Positions 16,421 through 24,770 of a stretch of 64,000 nucleotides of DNA are shown here, piece by piece. How positions within the stretch are numbered: the stretch's first letter is position 1; each line of letters opens with the position of its first letter. Made by a program: the position numbers and the translations under genes. Below the pieces are notes generated by a model, which did not search any database, had not been told where the DNA came from, and saw only the letters and a program-made list of their open reading frames with translations. The stretch comes from Parafrigoribacterium mesophilum. GTDB lineage: Bacteria; Actinomycetota; Actinomycetes; Actinomycetales; Microbacteriaceae. Location: NCBI RefSeq assembly GCF_039652555.1, contig NZ_JBDJAF010000005.1, positions 1 to 64,000 of the forward strand, read 5' to 3'.

Positions 16421-17478
16421 TCCGTCAGATTGCCGAGCACTGCCGAGGTGAACTGACTCGTGGTGGCTGTTCCGCCCAGATCCGCGGTGCTCACGCCGGC
16501 GGCAATCGCGGTTTCGAACGCGGCCGTCAGCTGCGCGGCCGCGGCGTGCTCCTCGAGGTGATCCAGCATCATCGCACCGGCCCACATCGCCCCGACCGGA
16601 TTGGCGATGCCTTGGCCGGCGATGTCGGGGGCCGAACCGTGCACCGGCTCGAACATCGACGGGTGGAGCCGCTCCGGATTGAGATTGGCGCTCGGCGCGA
16701 TGCCGATCGACCCGGCCATGGCTGCCGCCAGGTCAGAGAGGATGTCGCCGAACAGGTTCGAGGCGACGATGACATCCATGCTGTCGGGATGCAGCACCAT
16801 CTTCGCCGCGAGGGCGTCGATGAGCACGCTCTCGAGCCGGATGGCCGGATGCTGGTCCAGCGTCTCCCGGACGACCTCGTCCCAGAACGGCATGGTGTGG
16901 ATGATCCCGTTGGACTTGGTCGCTGAGGTGATCTGGTGGCGCCGGCTCTCGGCCAGGCGGGCGGCGTACTCCACGATGCGAGAAATGCCCTTGTGGGTGA
17001 AGATGGCCTCCTGAACGGCGGTCGCGCCGGTTCCGGCGCCGAAACGGCCACCGATCGCCGAGTACTCGCCCTCGGAGTTCTCCCGCACGATCATCAGGTC
17101 GATCGGCGATTGCGCGACGTGCTTCACGCCGGCCAGCGTGCGTACCGGTCGGAGGTTCACGTACTGATCGAATTCGCGCCGGATCGGGATCAGCATTCCC
17201 CACAGGGTTTCGGTGTCGGCGATCTCCGGGTCGCCGACCGCACCGAGGAAGATCGCGTCGTAGTCGGCCAGAGTCTGGATGGCATCCGTCGGCATCATGC
17301 GCCCATGCTGCTTGAAATACTCCGAGCCCCAAGGGTAGTGCTCCCACTCGATCGCGAACTCGCCCCGGTCGCTGAGCCGGTCGATCACCTCGATGGCGGC
17401 GGGGATGACCTCGAGTCCGATTCCGTCGCCGGCGAGTACCGCCACGCGATGGCGACGATCTGCGGTTGAGTTGGTCAT
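16417..17478 (-). CDS. Tartrate/D-malate dehydrogenase-like beta-decarboxylating dehydrogenase
   Basis: A 353-residue member of the isocitrate/isopropylmalate dehydrogenase family. It begins VAVLAGDGIGLEVIPAA, has RENSEGEYSAIGGRF near residue 140 (the phospho-serine-loop region), and SNLFGDILSDLAAAM plus FEPVHGSAPDIAGQGIANP near the nucleotide site. The NSEGEYS loop and overall length are typical of tartrate dehydrogenase/decarboxylase and D-malate dehydrogenase, which oxidise 2-hydroxy acids with NAD+ and often decarboxylate. ATG 17476-17478 has AAGGAGAACA upstream and overlaps the previous stop by four bases. It is the last gene of the eight-gene leftward operon. Confidence 0.85.
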   Translation of the reverse strand: MTNSTADRRHRVAVLAGDGIGLEVIPAAIEVIDRLSDRGEFAIEWEHYPWGSEYFKQHGRMMPTDAIQTLADYDAIFLGAVGDPEIADTETLWGMLIPIRREFDQYVNLRPVRTLAGVKHVAQSPIDLMIVRENSEGEYSAIGGRFGAGTGATAVQEAIFTHKGISRIVEYAARLAESRRHQITSATKSNGIIHTMPFWDEVVRETLDQHPAIRLESVLIDALAAKMVLHPDSMDVIVASNLFGDILSDLAAAMAGSIGIAPSANLNPERLHPSMFEPVHGSAPDIAGQGIANPVGAMWAGAMMLDHLEEHAAAAQLTAAFETAIAAGVSTADLGGTATTSQFTSAVLGNLTD

Positions 17479-17981
17479 TGTTCTCCTTCTTGCCCAGTCT
17501 GACTCGTGTCGCGCGGGTCGGCGGGAGAATCGACGAGAGCAAGATCCGACAGCAGGCCGACCTGAAACCGGTTGGTCATCGTGCGAGACGCGAACTTCCA
17601 CGCGTCGCCGACCAGAACGAACACGTCCTCATATTGTCCTACAGCGGTGGGGCCGGCGAACGTCGACGGCACCGTGAAGCCTTCCCCGGCGAAGTAGAAG
17701 GTGAAGTAGGAGATGCCGGTGGCATGGGTTTCGTCGATCACCTCGATCACGATGTTGGTCGTGATGTGCTGGGCCAGGATGCGAGTGTTTTTGCGGTCGT
17801 AGTAGGCCTTGATCTCGTCGCGCCCTCGAAGCGCACCGCCGACGACGGCATTCTCGAACACCGCGTCGTCCGCGAAACAGGCCACGAGTTCGTCGTGCTG
17901 GAACCGGTCGACGAAGATGTGCGCGCGGGTCACCAGCTCTGTGCAGGCCTGCTTGATCAGAAGCCGCTCCAACTCGGTCAC
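17475..17981 (-). CDS. NTF2-like (SnoaL/ring-hydroxylase beta-type fold) protein
   Basis: A 168-residue cone-fold protein: an N-terminal helix (ELERLLIKQACTELVTRAHIF), VDRFQHDELVACFADDAVFEN, GRDEIKAYYDRK and the long C-terminal strands (HATGISYFTFYF, VGQYEDVFVLVGDAWKF). Members act as isomerases, cyclases, dehydratases or simple ligand-binding proteins, and some are small subunits of ring-hydroxylating oxygenases. No large oxygenase subunit is nearby, so an accessory isomerase or dehydratase role in the CoA pathway is more likely. It overlaps both neighbours by four bases (ATGA), showing tight coupling. Confidence 0.78.
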   Translation of the reverse strand: MTELERLLIKQACTELVTRAHIFVDRFQHDELVACFADDAVFENAVVGGALRGRDEIKAYYDRKNTRILAQHITTNIVIEVIDETHATGISYFTFYFAGEGFTVPSTFAGPTAVGQYEDVFVLVGDAWKFASRTMTNRFQVGLLSDLALVDSPADPRDTSQTGQEGEQ

Positions 17982-18757
17982 TTCGAGCCTCCTTGGGTTC
18001 GGGCCCAGGCGGGCGTCCGGCGCTCGGCAAACGCCTGCATTCCCTCTCGCGCTTCCTCGCTGGTGAACAGTGCGGCCGACTCGGCGGTCATGTCGGCGAT
18101 AGCCCGGGGCATGTCCACCGCCCGCAGGACGCGGGACAGCCGTTTCGTCGTGACCTGCGCCATCGGGGCGGCTGCGGTCAGCGTGGGGATGGTGGTCTCG
18201 GCGGCGACCACGCCGGGGGACTCTGCAACGGAGGTGACCAGCCCCAGGCTGAGCGCGTCCGTGCTGGTGAACGCCTCACCGGAAAGCAGCCAGGGGAGGA
18301 GCCGACGAACCGGGATACCGGGCAGCGTCAACGCCATCACCAGCGCAGGAGCGACGCCGACTTTCGTCTCGGAGTACGCGAAGGTGGATGCCGGGGAGGC
18401 GATGACGACGTCGCCGCAGGCCAGCAGTCCCATCCCGCCGCCGCGGACGGCGCCGTCGACGGCGATGACAACCGGTTTCGGATAGTCCCACAGCGTCAGG
18501 AACAGGTCCGCGAGCATCCGGGAGTGCGAGTCGTCCTCCGGGCCGTGCGCGCGACGCTCCCGAAGGTCGACACCGGAACAGAACGACGTTCCGGTGTGCG
18601 TCAGGAACAGGCCCCGCCCGGGGCCGGAGGCGCTCGCGGCGATCCGCGACTGTAGCTCCTCCATCAACCGCAGCGACAGGGCGTTTCGGCTGGACGGCAC
18701 ATCCAGGATCAGCGCGTCGAACCCGCCGACCTGCGCGGTGCGAAGCAGTTCGGTCAT
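17978..18757 (-). CDS. Enoyl-CoA hydratase/isomerase family protein
   Basis: A 259-residue crotonase-fold protein. It shows SSRNALSLRLMEEL, the oxyanion-hole segment TSFCSGVDLRER near residues 58-68 and DGAVRGGGMGLLACGDVVIAS near 100-120. In classical hydratases the second motif holds a catalytic Glu after GGG; here GMGLLACGD lacks it at the usual site, so isomerase or another crotonase chemistry is possible. It overlaps its neighbours by ATGA on both sides. This is the second crotonase of the operon; the first is at 23605-24309. Confidence 0.85.
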   Translation of the reverse strand: MTELLRTAQVGGFDALILDVPSSRNALSLRLMEELQSRIAASASGPGRGLFLTHTGTSFCSGVDLRERRAHGPEDDSHSRMLADLFLTLWDYPKPVVIAVDGAVRGGGMGLLACGDVVIASPASTFAYSETKVGVAPALVMALTLPGIPVRRLLPWLLSGEAFTSTDALSLGLVTSVAESPGVVAAETTIPTLTAAAPMAQVTTKRLSRVLRAVDMPRAIADMTAESAALFTSEEAREGMQAFAERRTPAWARTQGGSK

Positions 18758-19629
18758 GACTGCTGCTTTGCCGGAGCCGAGTCGTAGTCGAAGAACCCGT
18801 GGCCGCTCTTCTTGCCCAGCCGGCCGTCGCGCACGAACTGCTCGAGGATCTTCGGCGGCGAGTACTGCGACGAGCCGGTGCGTTCATACATGCTGCGCAG
18901 GTTGTTCAGCCGAACATCCAGGCCGACCAGGTCGGCCAGTTCCAGCGGGCCCATCGGATGCCCGTATCCGAGGCGCATCGCCTTGTCGATGTCGGCGGCC
19001 GACGCCACCCCCTCGTCCACCATCCGCATGGCCTCGGTTCCCAGCAGCAGCCCCAGCCGGCTGGTCACGAACCCCGGCACGTCGTTGACGACGACCGGAT
19101 CCTTGCCCAGCGTGCTCGCCAGCGTAAGCGCGTCGTGCAGGGTTGATTCGCTGGAGGACTCGGCGGTCACGATCTCCACGAGCTGCATCTTGTGCGCGGG
19201 GTTGAAGAAGTGCATCCCGATCACCCGGTCCGACCCGTCGCAGGCCTCCGCGAGGCGCGCGATGCTGATCGTGGAGGTGTTCGTGGCCAGCAGGGTTCCC
19301 TGGCCTGCCGCGCGGGCCAGACGATGGAAGATGTCGATCTTCAACGGGAGGATCTCCGGAACCGCCTCGATCACGCCCGACGAGGTGGCCACCGCCTCCT
19401 CGAGGTCGGTCGCCAGGGTCAGTCTGGCGAGGACCGACTCCGTGTCGTCCCCGAAGGCGCGCCCGACTCGCCGCGCGATCGCGGCTCGGGCGCGCTCCAG
19501 TGAACCCGGATCGACGTCGACCACGGTGGTGGCCAGTCCGGCTGACAACGCTGCGGTGGCGATTCCCTGCCCCATCGTGCCGCCGCCGATGACGGTGATG
19601 GGCCCCGTGAAGGCGAGCTCGCCGCTCAT
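18754..19629 (-). CDS. 3-hydroxyacyl-CoA dehydrogenase
   Basis: About 291 residues with the standard FadB/PaaH-type layout: N-terminal NAD-binding loop VIGGGTMGQGIATAALSAG, AVPEILPLKIDIF, TNTSTISIARLAEA, then the catalytic region GMHFFNPAHKMQLVEIV containing the active-site His, and the C-terminal dimerisation domain (DVPGFVTSRLGLLLGTEAMR, YGHPMGPLELADLVGLDV). It would oxidise a 3-hydroxyacyl-CoA with NAD+. ATG 19627-19629 overlaps the ligase stop (ATGA), although 85 further in-frame codons upstream are open but lie wholly within the ligase gene. Confidence 0.9.
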   Translation of the reverse strand: MSGELAFTGPITVIGGGTMGQGIATAALSAGLATTVVDVDPGSLERARAAIARRVGRAFGDDTESVLARLTLATDLEEAVATSSGVIEAVPEILPLKIDIFHRLARAAGQGTLLATNTSTISIARLAEACDGSDRVIGMHFFNPAHKMQLVEIVTAESSSESTLHDALTLASTLGKDPVVVNDVPGFVTSRLGLLLGTEAMRMVDEGVASAADIDKAMRLGYGHPMGPLELADLVGLDVRLNNLRSMYERTGSSQYSPPKILEQFVRDGRLGKKSGHGFFDYDSAPAKQQS

Positions 19630-21263
19630 CGCGCGGCCTCCGTCTCGCTGCGCTCGCTGAACGCCTTGCGAAGCGCGTTGCGGTCCACCTTTCCGGTGGT
19701 CGTGCGTGGCAGCGAGGTCACGTACAACACCGTGCGCGGGTACGCGTGGGCTCCGACCTTCTTTCTGACCTGATACTGCAGCGCCTGGGTCAGCGCATCT
19801 GAGCCGTTTTCGCCGTCGACGAGTTGTGCATAGGCGGTGACCACCTGACCGCGCACGGGATCGGGAATCCCGATCACGGCGCATTCGGCGACGACCGGGT
19901 TGAGCAGGATCGCAGCCTCGACCTCGGCCGGCCCGATGCGGTATCCGCCGCTTTTGATCAGGTCGTCGGCGCGACCGTGGAAGTAGATCTGGTGCCGGTC
20001 GTCGGTGTGTCCGACGTCACCGGTGAGCAGCCATCCGCCCCGGATCTTCTTCTCGGTCGCCTCCGGGTTGTTCCAATATCGCAACATGCACACCGGATCG
20101 GTGGTGCTCACCGCGATCTCGCCGGCCACACCGGGAGCGCACTCGTGGAGGTCGGGGTCGAGGATCGCGATCGTGTGCCCGGGGTAGGCCCGGCCGAGGC
20201 AGTCGCGGTCCAGCGCGCCGAGCACGTCGGAATGACCGATGAGGGCGTTGGCCTCCGTCTGCCCGAACGCATTGTTGACGCTGATGCCGAGTTCGCCCCG
20301 CGCCCAGTCCGCCAGTTCCGGCTCGACCGCCTCAGCGCCCAGGATCAGGCTGCGCAGGCGCAGCGTGGCCGCCACCGCGGGGGTCAGCTTCCCCGAGCGG
20401 TACAGCATCCGCAGGGCGGTGGGCGGGAACAGCCCGACGGAGACTCCGCACTCCCGCATGATCTCGATCGTGCGCTCCGGATCGAGGCGGGTTCCGCGGT
20501 AGGCCACCACCGTCATGCCGCGCGCCAACGGCACGAGCAGACCGAGCAGCAGACCGCCGGCCCAGGCCCAGTCGACCGGGCTGTAGGCCACGTCGTCCTC
20601 CCGAACATGGTCCAGCGCGAGGTCGGTGGCGTGGTGGCCCAGGAGCACGCGATGGCCGTGAAGCACGCCCTTGGACTTGCCCGTCGTGCCGGAGGTGTAG
20701 AGCAACAGCCCTGGGGTGTCCGGCCGGGTCGGGAGGAAACCGCCGGCCGGCTGCGGCCCGGCCATCAGCTCCTCCATCGACTGGATGTCGTCCCGGGCCT
20801 CGGTGGTGATCGGGATGGCGCCCGCCTTGCGGGCGAAGTCGACCTCGGGCCGTGAGCCGGAGGAGATCAAGACTTTCGGGGCGCTGTCGGCCAGCCGGTG
20901 GACCAGGGCGTCCTCGCCGAGCACGTTGGAGATCGGCACGACGATGGCGCCGATCCGCAGGATGCCCAGCACGGCGACCGCCATGTCGATGCTCTGCGGG
21001 AGCTTCACCGCCACGCGGTCTCCCGGCGCCACTTTGAGCCTGCCGAGGCCGGCACCGAACCGGGCCGAGCGCTCGTTCAGCTCACCGTAGGTCACCTGCT
21101 TTTTGGTGTCCCCGTCGATCGCGATCACCGCCGTCTTCGCCGGGTTGCTTCTGAGACAGTCCGCGGCGATGTTGTACTCCGAGATCGCCGGCCAGACGAA
21201 CGCGCTCTCAGCCTCGGTCCAGGACCGGGTTTCGGGGTGGGCGAGATCAGCGAGTCCGATCAT
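19626..21263 (-). CDS. Acyl-CoA synthetase (AMP-forming)
   Basis: A 545-residue member of the ANL superfamily. The phosphate-binding loop is LLYTSGTTGKSKGVLHGH near residues 190-205; NNAFGQTEANALIGHSD is the A5 motif; the hinge region reads LLTGDVGHTDDRHQIYFHGRADDLIKSGGYRIGP in several pieces; the A10 lysine lies in LPRTTTGKVDRNALRK. The pattern resembles medium-chain or acetyl-type acyl-CoA ligases. It would activate a carboxylic acid to its CoA thioester at the pathway entry. It overlaps the preceding CoA-transferase gene by ATGA and the next gene likewise. Confidence 0.9.
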   Translation of the reverse strand: MIGLADLAHPETRSWTEAESAFVWPAISEYNIAADCLRSNPAKTAVIAIDGDTKKQVTYGELNERSARFGAGLGRLKVAPGDRVAVKLPQSIDMAVAVLGILRIGAIVVPISNVLGEDALVHRLADSAPKVLISSGSRPEVDFARKAGAIPITTEARDDIQSMEELMAGPQPAGGFLPTRPDTPGLLLYTSGTTGKSKGVLHGHRVLLGHHATDLALDHVREDDVAYSPVDWAWAGGLLLGLLVPLARGMTVVAYRGTRLDPERTIEIMRECGVSVGLFPPTALRMLYRSGKLTPAVAATLRLRSLILGAEAVEPELADWARGELGISVNNAFGQTEANALIGHSDVLGALDRDCLGRAYPGHTIAILDPDLHECAPGVAGEIAVSTTDPVCMLRYWNNPEATEKKIRGGWLLTGDVGHTDDRHQIYFHGRADDLIKSGGYRIGPAEVEAAILLNPVVAECAVIGIPDPVRGQVVTAYAQLVDGENGSDALTQALQYQVRKKVGAHAYPRTVLYVTSLPRTTTGKVDRNALRKAFSERSETEAAR

Positions 21264-22438
21264 TTCTTCTGTCCTTCCTGTAGTCGCGCGATGAAGTCGG
21301 CGGAGAAGCCGAGTTCATCCAGCACTTCGGTGGTGTGTTCGCCAAGCCCCGGAGGTGGGAGCCGTACCGCGCCCGGAGTGCGCGAGAGGTGCACGGGCAC
21401 GCCGGTCACCTTCAGCGGACCGGTGTGGTGGTTCACGTCGACGACCATGCCGTTGTGGTTGACCTGGGGGTCGGCGAAGACCTCGTCATAGTCGTTGACC
21501 GGCCCGACGATGACGTCGTGCAGCCAGAGGTGATCGAGGGCCTCCTGGCGCGGCATGGTGGCCAGGAATCCCGCGATGATCGTGTCGAGTTCGTCGCGGT
21601 TGGCCACGCGGTCGTCGTTCGTGGCGAAGCGGGGGTCCGCCGCGAGGTCCGCCTGGCCCAGCGCGTTGCACAGGTTCTGGAAGAACTTATCGTTGTAGCA
21701 GGCCAGGTGCACGTAGAGACCGTCGGAACAGGCGAACGCGTTGTACGGCGCGTACCAACCGATCGAGTTGCCGCTGCGAGGCTGTTGCGTCCCCATCAGG
21801 AAGTACTGGCCGGTGTACGGCGCTTGGATATGAATCAGCCCGTCGATCAGCGAGACGTCGACCTGCTGGCCAAGACCGGTGCGCTCCCGTGCCCACAGGG
21901 CGGACATCGCCCCGAAGCCGGCGAGCAGGGAGGCCACCGCATCGCCGACGGGCGGGCCGGCCTTCAGCGGTCCGCTGTCCGCGAAGCCGGTCACCGCCAT
22001 CATCCCGGTGAGCGCCTGCGCCACCGGGTCGATGCCCGGCCGGCCGGCGTAGGGGCCGTCGGCCCCGAACGACGACAGCGACACGGAGATGATCCGCGGA
22101 TTCTGCGCGGCCAGAGTGGCGTAGTCGAGGCCGAGACGTTTGCGGGCGGTCGGGCGCAGGTTGTCGACGACTACGTCAGCCCATTGGACGAGTCTGGCCA
22201 GAACCTCCTTGCCGTCGTCGGTTCTGAGGTCGACGGCGATGCTGCGCTTGTTGCGGTTGACGCCGACGAAGACTCCGCTCTCGGTACCCTTGCGTGGGCC
22301 GATCCGCCGCGTCTCATCGCCGTTCGGCGGCTCCAGCTTGATGACATCCGCCCCAAGGTCGCCGAGGAGGGTGGCGCAGTAGGGGCCGGCCATCATCGAG
22401 GCGGCGTCCAGGACATGGATTCCGGTGAGTGCGGTCAT
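21260..22438 (-). CDS. Class III CoA-transferase (CaiB/BaiF family)
   Basis: A 392-residue CoA-transferase of the formyl-CoA/carnitine-CoA type. It begins HVLDAASMMAGPYCATLLGDLGADVIKLEPP, has NKRSIAVDLRTDDG, and carries the probable catalytic Asp166 in GPPVGDAVASLLAG. These enzymes move CoA between acyl groups through an aspartyl-CoA anhydride. Having both a ligase and a transferase in one operon suggests activation by one and CoA recycling to a later acid product by the other. The gene overlaps the ligase start by four bases and lies nine bases downstream of the acyl-CoA dehydrogenase stop. Confidence 0.9.
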   Translation of the reverse strand: MTALTGIHVLDAASMMAGPYCATLLGDLGADVIKLEPPNGDETRRIGPRKGTESGVFVGVNRNKRSIAVDLRTDDGKEVLARLVQWADVVVDNLRPTARKRLGLDYATLAAQNPRIISVSLSSFGADGPYAGRPGIDPVAQALTGMMAVTGFADSGPLKAGPPVGDAVASLLAGFGAMSALWARERTGLGQQVDVSLIDGLIHIQAPYTGQYFLMGTQQPRSGNSIGWYAPYNAFACSDGLYVHLACYNDKFFQNLCNALGQADLAADPRFATNDDRVANRDELDTIIAGFLATMPRQEALDHLWLHDVIVGPVNDYDEVFADPQVNHNGMVVDVNHHTGPLKVTGVPVHLSRTPGAVRLPPPGLGEHTTEVLDELGFSADFIARLQEGQKK

Positions 22439-22447
22439 GTCCGGTTC

Positions 22448-23608
22448 TCACATCACTCTCAGGCCGAGTTGTCCGGCGACGATGTTGCGCTGCACCTGGG
22501 AGGCACCACCGGCAACGGTGGCGATGACCGAGTCAGTGTAGTGCATGGTCAGCGGATGCTCGTCGATGTATCCGTAGCCGCCGTGCAACTGCATGCAGTA
22601 GCGTGCGGCATCGGCGTACAGTTCGGCGGAGGCGATCTTCGCCATCGAGGCCTCCTTCGTGTACGGCAGTCCGGCATCCGCCAACTCACCACCGCGTTGC
22701 ACCAAGAGCCGCGTCGACTCCGCCCGGGTGAACAGGTCCACCAGCACGTGAGCCACGGCTTGAAAGCTGCCGATCTGGCGTCCGAACTGTTCGCGTTCCT
22801 TCACGTGCCGGAGCGTGTCGTCCAGCACCTGAAGGGTTGCTCCGACGAATCCGGCACTGATGATGAGCCGCTCGATCGGCAGATCCGCACCCAGCTGTTG
22901 CCAGCCCCTGTTCACTTCTCCGACGAGGTCATCGGCGGGAATTTCTACGTCGTCCAGGAAGACCTCGTAGACGCCGGTGATATTACGGCCCATGGTCGGA
23001 AGCCGGCGCAGAGTCACCCCGGGGGCGGTCGGGTCCAGCAGAAACATGCTGATACCGTGCTGCTTCTTCACGTCGCTGTTGGTGCGCGCGTACAACTGGA
23101 TGGTGGTGTCGGGAAGCCCCGCCGCCTCACAGAAGGTCTTCTGGCCGTTGACGATGTACTTGTCGCCCTCGCGCCGCGCGTTGGTGAGCAGCGATGCGGC
23201 ATCCGAGCCGGCTTCGGGCTCCGTGACGGCAATCGACAGGCGCCTGCTGCCGTCCATGAGGGCGGGAATCAGCGATTCCTTCTGCTGCGCCGAGCCGTTC
23301 GCCACGATGGTTCTCAGCCCCGAGGCCGTCAGGCTGAAGCAGGCCACGAGGTCGGTGCTGCCCCGCCCCAGCTCCTCAGCGACAACGAGCAGGTCACTCT
23401 CCAACCCCCCGGAGCCGCCGTCGGCCTCGGGAATGCCGATCCCGTACCAGCCCAGGGCGGCGATGCTGTCGAAGACATGCTTGGGGTAGGAGCCTTCCCT
23501 GTCCCATTGCAGGCAGCGCCATTCGTCGCATTCCTTCTGCACCAGGCTGCGTACCGACTCACGAATGAATTCGCGTGTCTCTTCGGCTTCGGATGATAGT
23601 GCGGTCAC
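22448..23608 (-). CDS. Acyl-CoA dehydrogenase
   Basis: A 386-residue FAD flavoprotein. Motifs are GIGIPEADGGSGG, IAVTEPEAGSDAASL, the substrate/FAD segment RREGDKYIVNGQKTFCEAAG, REQFGRQIGSFQAVAHVLVDL and the C-terminal QLHGGYGYIDEHPLTMHYTD. The Glu within YIDEHPL is at the position used by many family members as catalytic base. It introduces an alpha,beta double bond into an acyl-CoA and passes electrons to ETF, whose two subunits are encoded in the opposite operon (33710-35473). GTG 23606-23608 with AGAGGA upstream overlaps the preceding hydratase stop (GTGA). Confidence 0.9.
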   Translation of the reverse strand: MTALSSEAEETREFIRESVRSLVQKECDEWRCLQWDREGSYPKHVFDSIAALGWYGIGIPEADGGSGGLESDLLVVAEELGRGSTDLVACFSLTASGLRTIVANGSAQQKESLIPALMDGSRRLSIAVTEPEAGSDAASLLTNARREGDKYIVNGQKTFCEAAGLPDTTIQLYARTNSDVKKQHGISMFLLDPTAPGVTLRRLPTMGRNITGVYEVFLDDVEIPADDLVGEVNRGWQQLGADLPIERLIISAGFVGATLQVLDDTLRHVKEREQFGRQIGSFQAVAHVLVDLFTRAESTRLLVQRGGELADAGLPYTKEASMAKIASAELYADAARYCMQLHGGYGYIDEHPLTMHYTDSVIATVAGGASQVQRNIVAGQLGLRVM

Positions 23609-24309
23609 GGGTTGGTCCTCTTTCTGGTGTGCGAATACGGCGATGATTGCCCGGAGTCCGAGCGCCGCCGAAGCGAGTGTGAGACGGCTGCCAGCGAGTG
23701 GCGCGGCCTGGTTGCTAGGTCGGCGGCAAAGCGCCAGGTGTGTTCTGTCAACAAGTCGCGATCGGCAAAGGAACGAGTCGCCCAGCCCCATTCGAGTGCC
23801 TGCTGCGCCGTGAACAGACCACCACCGAACACGATTTCAGTGGCCCGCATGGGCCCGACGATGTCGATCAGACGGTGCAGAATCGGCTCGGGAAGGCGCA
23901 GGCCTTTGGTGAGCTCAGGGATGCTGTAGACGGCTTGTTCGGTGGTGAAGCACAGGTCGCACGCCATGGCCAGTCCCCAGCCGGCGCCAATCGCGGCGCC
24001 GTTGACCGCAGCGATCGTGGGCTTGGCGAGCGTGCGCAGTTGGCCGAGGACGGCCACGATGAGCTCGACCCTGGCCAGGCTTCGCTCCGCGGCCGGCTTC
24101 GGGCCGAACTCCTTCAGGTCGGCGCCGGCGCAGAACACCGTGCCACTCCCGGAGAGCACGACCGCGTGGATGGCGGGCTCGTTGTGGATGGACGCCAACT
24201 CGCGGTCCAGAGCCAGCAGGAGTTCCATCGACAGCGCATTACGGCTTTCGGGTCGTGCCAGTTCGAGCCAGGCGACGCCGTCGCGGTTGACTCTGGTGAG
24301 AACCGTCAT
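23605..24309 (-). CDS. Enoyl-CoA hydratase/isomerase family protein, first gene of the leftward operon
   Basis: A 234-residue crotonase-fold protein with ESRNALSMELLLALDREL, TVFCAGADLKEFG (oxyanion hole) and NGAAIGAGWGLAMACDLCF near residues 103-121. The usual paired catalytic glutamates are not both evident. The C-terminus is short and polar (RRRSDSGQSSPYSHTRKRTNP). It is the promoter-proximal gene of an eight-gene operon running left to 16417, and begins 66 bases from a 12-base candidate operator. No strong ribosome site precedes ATG 24307-24309. Confidence 0.85.
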   Translation of the reverse strand: MTVLTRVNRDGVAWLELARPESRNALSMELLLALDRELASIHNEPAIHAVVLSGSGTVFCAGADLKEFGPKPAAERSLARVELIVAVLGQLRTLAKPTIAAVNGAAIGAGWGLAMACDLCFTTEQAVYSIPELTKGLRLPEPILHRLIDIVGPMRATEIVFGGGLFTAQQALEWGWATRSFADRDLLTEHTWRFAADLATRPRHSLAAVSHSLRRRSDSGQSSPYSHTRKRTNP

Positions 24310-24374
24310 GCGTGCACAACCCCGCTCGCCGAATCAGACACGACACCACAGTGGAGCAGGGCGAACAGGATGAG

Positions 24375-24386
24375 GTTGTCTGATGA
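24375..24386 (-). promoter_or_regulatory. Candidate GntR/FCD operator, leftward operon
   Basis: gttgtctgatga is the exact reverse complement of tcatcagacaac at 24590-24601. It lies 66 bases upstream of the first leftward gene. TTGTC.GA resembles one half of operators bound by FadR/FCD-type GntR regulators, one of which is encoded at 28522. Confidence 0.45.
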
Positions 24387-24589
24387 CTTCCCACGACCTC
24401 TGACCGCGGAGTCCGGCCGCACCGCTCCGCGCCGAACGCCGAGAACTAAAGGTGAGCGCGGCATTGTTTTGTGGCCTCCGAGAGCGAGCCCGCCAGCGTC
24501 AAGAATGCGCACAACACAGCTTCTTTCTCGTTTGGCATATCGGTCAGACATCATATAACCGTGAAAGTTTTCTGCTGTCAACCCTTGAC

Positions 24590-24601
24590 TCATCAGACAA
24601 C
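24590..24601 (+). promoter_or_regulatory. Candidate GntR/FCD operator, rightward operon
   Basis: tcatcagacaac is identical, in opposite orientation, to the site at 24375-24386. It starts at the last base of a possible -35 element (TTGACT) and ends before TAATAG, so a bound repressor would block that promoter. Confidence 0.45.
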
Positions 24602-24770
24602 TCGTAATAGCGTCGGCGCATGAACAAGAGATTTCACTCGGTTGTCTCCACGTCCTCCAAGCCCGTGATCCGGGTTCACAGTGTCTTTCTCTTCGCTCAT
24701 TCTGAATGCCCTGAACACTGATGGCGCCCGTTACGGCGCCGTATTGCCCACACGAGTAAAGGTGAAAAGC

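Larger units (their letters stand above)
24310..24770. promoter_or_regulatory. Divergent promoter region of the catabolic cluster
   Basis: This 461-base gap between the two divergent operons has noticeably lower GC than its surroundings and no convincing gene. On the plus strand TTGACT (24585-24590) and TAATAG (24605-24610) could be part of a promoter, though the 14-base spacing is short. The candidate operators at 24375-24386 and 24590-24601 lie near its two ends, and a related sequence tcagacatca lies at 24544-24553. Confidence 0.5.

Noticed and set aside
21335..23596. A 753-codon open frame on the plus strand
   Set aside because: It runs antisense through the CoA-transferase and acyl-CoA dehydrogenase genes, both well supported; the translation shows no recognisable motif.
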